A DNA stretch of 34,401 nucleotides, taken from JALOOE01 sp964423545 (GTDB lineage Bacteria; Chloroflexota; Anaerolineae; CG2-30-64-16). The stretch lies in assembly GCA_964423545.1 (NCBI GenBank), contig CAYRFV010000019.1, forward strand, positions 1-34,401, read 5' to 3'. Positions within the stretch are counted from its first letter, which is position 1. Each line of letters starts with the position of its first letter. This document shows, piece after piece, positions 31,993 through 34,401 of the stretch. Both the position numbers and the translations under genes were made by a program. The notes beneath the pieces were generated by a model. That model made no database searches. It saw only the letters and a program-made list of their open reading frames with translations, and was not told where the DNA came from.

Positions 31993-33615
31993 ATGCAAGG
32001 GATGATCGCGGCCCCTGAGCCGCTCGCTGTAGAGGCAGGCGTGCAGGTCTTGATGGACGGCGGGAACGCCGTCGACGCGGCGGTTACCTGTGCATTCGTC
32101 GAAGGGATCGTCAATCCGATGAACTGCGGGATCGGCGGTTACCTGCTTGCGACGCTGCATTTGGCTGACGAGGCGGGCGGCGCTGGCCGGGCCATCGCGC
32201 TTGATGCCCCTGCCTTGGCCGGCTCAAAGACGAGCCCGGACATGTGGGAAGACGCCTCGCTCGGACCCAACCCGGAGGGCTGGGGCTTCCTCGTCCGCGG
32301 CCGCGCCAACTATATGGGCTACAGCTCCATCTGCACCCCGGGCGCTGTGCGCGGGCTGGGGGAGCTCCTGGCGCGCCACGGCACGATCTCCTGGGCGGAA
32401 GCGATTGCGCCGGCGGTGCGCGTCGCACGTACGGGCTTCACGGTGGGCCAGACGCTGGCAGCCTCATGGCGCTACCGCGCCCGCGATCCGAGGCTTTGCA
32501 CGTCTTTGGACTGCATCGCAGCCAACGCGGCTGCGCGGCGTATCTACCTGCGCAACGATGGTGATCCGTACGAGCCGGCCGACGTGATCTGCAACTCGGA
32601 CTACGCGGACACCCTGGAGCGATTGGCGGCGCGCGGGCCGGATGACTTCTATACCGGTGAGCTGGCGGGAGAAATCGTGCGAGATCTCGAAGCCAGCGGC
32701 AGCTTCGTTACAGCGCAGGATCTCTCCGAGTATGTGACGCGTGCGGTTCGGCCATTGGCAGGCAGCTACCGGGGCTGGTCCCTCAGCACCTCGCCGCCGC
32801 CCCACGGCGGGCCGACGCTGCTCGCCGCGCTGAACATCCTGGAGGGTTATGACCTGGCGGGCCTGGCCCACAACTCCGCGGCCTACATCTACGTGGTATC
32901 CATGGCGCTCAAGGCGGCCTTCGCCGACCGCAATCCCTACCTCGGCGACATGGAATTCGTCGATACCCCCCTGGACTGGATGATCTCCAAAGAGCGAGGA
33001 GCCGAGTGGCGCCGGCGCATCGACGCAGGCCAGCCGATCGTCGTGGACTATGTGGCGCCGGAGCCGCCAGACACCACCCATGTCAGCACGGTGGATCGCT
33101 ACGGCAACTGCGTCGCGTTGACCCATTCGCTCGGATCCGGGTCGGGGGTGATCACGCCGGGGCTGGGCTTCATCTACAACAACTCGATGTGCAACTTCAA
33201 CCCGCTGCCGGGCAGGGCCAACTCGATCGCTCCACGCAAGAGCCGCACCACCGGCATGACCCCCACCGTGGTCTATCGCGATGGCACGCCGGCGGTGGTG
33301 ATCGGCGCGCCGGGCGGGACGAAGATCATCGGGTCGGTGTTGCAGGTGTTGCTCAACATCCTGGATTTCGGCATGAGTCCGAGCGAGGCGGTGCTCGCGC
33401 CAAGATTCGACTGCCAGGGAGACCTGATCACCTGCCAGCCGCGCATCCCTGCTTTTGTACGCGACGAGGTGGCGCAACGCCATCCGGTCGCGGCCAGCCC
33501 GAACAGCCATGGCGGCATGGGACTCGTGCACGTGATTGCGCTCGATCCCGATACGGGCAGGCCCTCCGGCGGTGCGGATGCGGGCGCAGGGGGAATGGCG
33601 CTGCTGGCGCCGTGA
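31993..33615 (+). CDS. Gamma-glutamyltransferase family protein
   Basis: This 540-residue proenzyme of the N-terminal-nucleophile family splits itself before Thr361 (DTTHVSTVD) into about 360- and 180-residue subunits and moves or hydrolyses gamma-glutamyl groups. Supporting marks are AAPEPLAVEAG, DGGNAVDAAVTCAFV, NPMNCGIGGYLLATL near the N-terminus and LGSGSGV, GFIYNN and APGGTKII later. No signal peptide is visible, unlike most periplasmic GGTs, so it probably works in the cytoplasm. The ATG at 31993 follows GAGAGGAGCACATCG. As in other such cytoplasmic relatives, the substrate may be a gamma-glutamyl or similar amide rather than glutathione. It closes the amide/peptide operon and is followed by two hairpins. 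Confidence 0.87.
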   Translation: MQGMIAAPEPLAVEAGVQVLMDGGNAVDAAVTCAFVEGIVNPMNCGIGGYLLATLHLADEAGGAGRAIALDAPALAGSKTSPDMWEDASLGPNPEGWGFLVRGRANYMGYSSICTPGAVRGLGELLARHGTISWAEAIAPAVRVARTGFTVGQTLAASWRYRARDPRLCTSLDCIAANAAARRIYLRNDGDPYEPADVICNSDYADTLERLAARGPDDFYTGELAGEIVRDLEASGSFVTAQDLSEYVTRAVRPLAGSYRGWSLSTSPPPHGGPTLLAALNILEGYDLAGLAHNSAAYIYVVSMALKAAFADRNPYLGDMEFVDTPLDWMISKERGAEWRRRIDAGQPIVVDYVAPEPPDTTHVSTVDRYGNCVALTHSLGSGSGVITPGLGFIYNNSMCNFNPLPGRANSIAPRKSRTTGMTPTVVYRDGTPAVVIGAPGGTKIIGSVLQVLLNILDFGMSPSEAVLAPRFDCQGDLITCQPRIPAFVRDEVAQRHPVAASPNSHGGMGLVHVIALDPDTGRPSGGADAGAGGMALLAP

Positions 33616-33630
33616 CCCAGGCGCATGAGT

Positions 33631-33680
33631 CCGCCTGCCCTTTCCGAACGGGCAGACGGCTCTCGAAGCGAGCGCTTCGA
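33631..33680. terminator. Two tandem hairpins after the gamma-glutamyltransferase gene
   Basis: First stem: 33631-33640 with 33650-33659, ten pairs with one mismatch and a 9-base loop. Second stem: perfect 7 bp, 33663-33669 with 33674-33680, loop GAGC. Neither has a U tract. Their place just after the last gene of the operon fits a termination region, possibly rho-assisted, but this is inference. Confidence 0.45.
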
Positions 33681-33721
33681 TGCGGGCGTGTCTGCGGCGT
33701 CTCACCGCCACAGCCCCCTTC

Positions 33722-33741
33722 GGTGGAGAGTCCGGTCCACC
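33722..33741 (+). promoter_or_regulatory. Hairpin covering the Shine-Dalgarno of the sensor gene
   Basis: A perfect 6-bp stem (33722-33727 with 33736-33741, 8-base loop) contains the only Shine-Dalgarno-like GGAGAG and ends directly at the ATG at 33742. If it forms in the mRNA, ribosome access would be reduced. Confidence 0.4.
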
Positions 33742-34401
33742 ATGAACGATGAGTCCGCTTCGCGGATCGCCAATGGCCGCGAGCTGCAATCCCAGTCCGT
33801 CGAGCTCGTAGCGCTGCTCCTGATACTGATCGGATACGCCTGGCTGCTGCTGGTGATCTGGCCGGAGACGGGTCAGGAGGCGCCGCTAGGCAGTTGGATC
33901 GGCGCAGTGACGCTGGCGCTCAGTGCGACTGCCAGCTACTGGCTGCGGCGCAGGCGGACGGCGCTTGCGGCGGGGCTGCTGATCGGCGGCAGCCTGGCCA
34001 GTGTCACCGCTGCGCTGCTCGCCCACCGCGCACCTGACCTGGCCTACTTGTACCTGGCGCCTCTGGTCTTGGCCAGCGTCCTGGCGGGTCGCCGCGGGCT
34101 GACGGTGGTTGCTGTCCTGAGCATCGGATTCAGCCTGTTCATCAATTCGTCGCTGATTGGGCTCTCGTTGGCCTCGCGCTACGTGTGGCTGCCCGCCGCT
34201 GTGCTCGGGCTGGCGGCGCTGGCCTATGCGCTGGCGACCCGCAGCATCCAGGCGTCCCTCACCTGGATGTGGCAGGGTTACGAGCAGGCTGAGCACAAGG
34301 AGCGCCTGGCGAATGAGCGCCAGGCGGAGCTCCGGCGAGTGCTCAAGGCATTGGATGAGACGAGCTATCGGCTCGAGCGGGTCAATCTGGAACTGGCCCA
34401 G
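33742..34401 (+). CDS. Membrane sensor, probably hybrid histidine kinase (5' part)
   Basis: The frame is open from the ATG to the end of the window, 220 codons, with no stop. It encodes a short soluble N-terminus, then about six membrane segments (near 20-41, 52-66, 74-94, 98-115, 119-141 and 147-165) and then a charged coiled coil (about 175-220, HKERLANERQAELRRVL and YRLERVNLELAQ). This layout matches the front of Chloroflexota sensor histidine kinases, where the coiled coil leads into a HisKA domain. The kinase domain itself is outside the window, so a cyclase or other signalling output cannot be ruled out. The ATG follows GGAGAG within a hairpin. It starts 126 bases after the gamma-glutamyltransferase gene. 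Confidence 0.65.
   Translation, partial: MNDESASRIANGRELQSQSVELVALLLILIGYAWLLLVIWPETGQEAPLGSWIGAVTLALSATASYWLRRRRTALAAGLLIGGSLASVTAALLAHRAPDLAYLYLAPLVLASVLAGRRGLTVVAVLSIGFSLFINSSLIGLSLASRYVWLPAAVLGLAALAYALATRSIQASLTWMWQGYEQAEHKERLANERQAELRRVLKALDETSYRLERVNLELAQ

Noticed and set aside
32464..33789. A 441-codon open frame antisense to the gamma-glutamyltransferase gene
   Set aside because: The opposite strand holds a gene with complete family motifs. Long antisense frames are common in high-GC DNA; the product has no recognisable domain and is rich in Arg, His and Ala.
1..34401. CRISPR arrays, tRNA or rRNA genes, prophage or transposon genes
   Set aside because: No regularly spaced repeats, cloverleaf-like or rRNA-like sequences, and no integrase, transposase or phage structural genes were seen. 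The only sizeable direct repeat is the pair in the GH31 gene.

Overview
The window is about 34 kb of high-GC bacterial DNA. Gene families and gene styles suggest a member of the Chloroflexota (Anaerolineae/Caldilineae type); this is inferred from protein flavour, with no marker gene to prove it. Two runs of exactly ten N, one in an MFS gene and one in a peptidase gene, show a scaffolded draft, probably metagenome-derived. I found no tRNA, rRNA, CRISPR array, phage gene or insertion sequence.

Left part (1-15000), almost all on the minus strand. Reading from 15.0 kb downward: a ygfZ-like gene; an M29 aminopeptidase interrupted by N; lipM (octanoyltransferase); a NUDIX hydrolase; a DUF503 protein; a secreted LysM-CAP protein with its own, apparently leaderless, promoter; a metal-dependent cyclase-family hydrolase; an MFS transporter; then a purine operon (NCS2 xanthine/uracil permease, then FAD, 2Fe-2S and Mo subunits of a xanthine-dehydrogenase-type enzyme joined by ATGA overlaps). 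Last come two tandem paralogous lipoproteins, each built of two copies of the same domain.

Right part (15200-34401), all on the plus strand. coaBC and a small unknown gene come first, then an MFS transporter, a 65-residue unknown, a glutaminyl cyclase and a P1/S58 peptidase. A glycosidase block follows: GH31 (broken by a 67-base insertion/duplication), a GH63-like enzyme and GH38. Next is a run of amide- and peptide-directed genes: NAD-binding NmrA-like protein, creatininase family, amidohydrolase, M42 aminopeptidase, GNAT-TPR fusion and gamma-glutamyltransferase. The window ends inside the membrane-sensor part of a probable histidine kinase.

The two halves are divided at 15.1 kb by a divergent promoter pair whose -35 boxes abut inside a small palindrome. 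The functions point to a heterotroph that salvages purines, trims glycans and breaks down peptides and small amides. The most notable items are the promoter-bearing duplication that breaks the GH31 gene, two mutually exclusive perfect hairpins between the permease and xdhB, the leaderless CAP promoter, the two-repeat lipoprotein pair, and the uncharacterised 26.9-33.6 kb amide/peptide operon.
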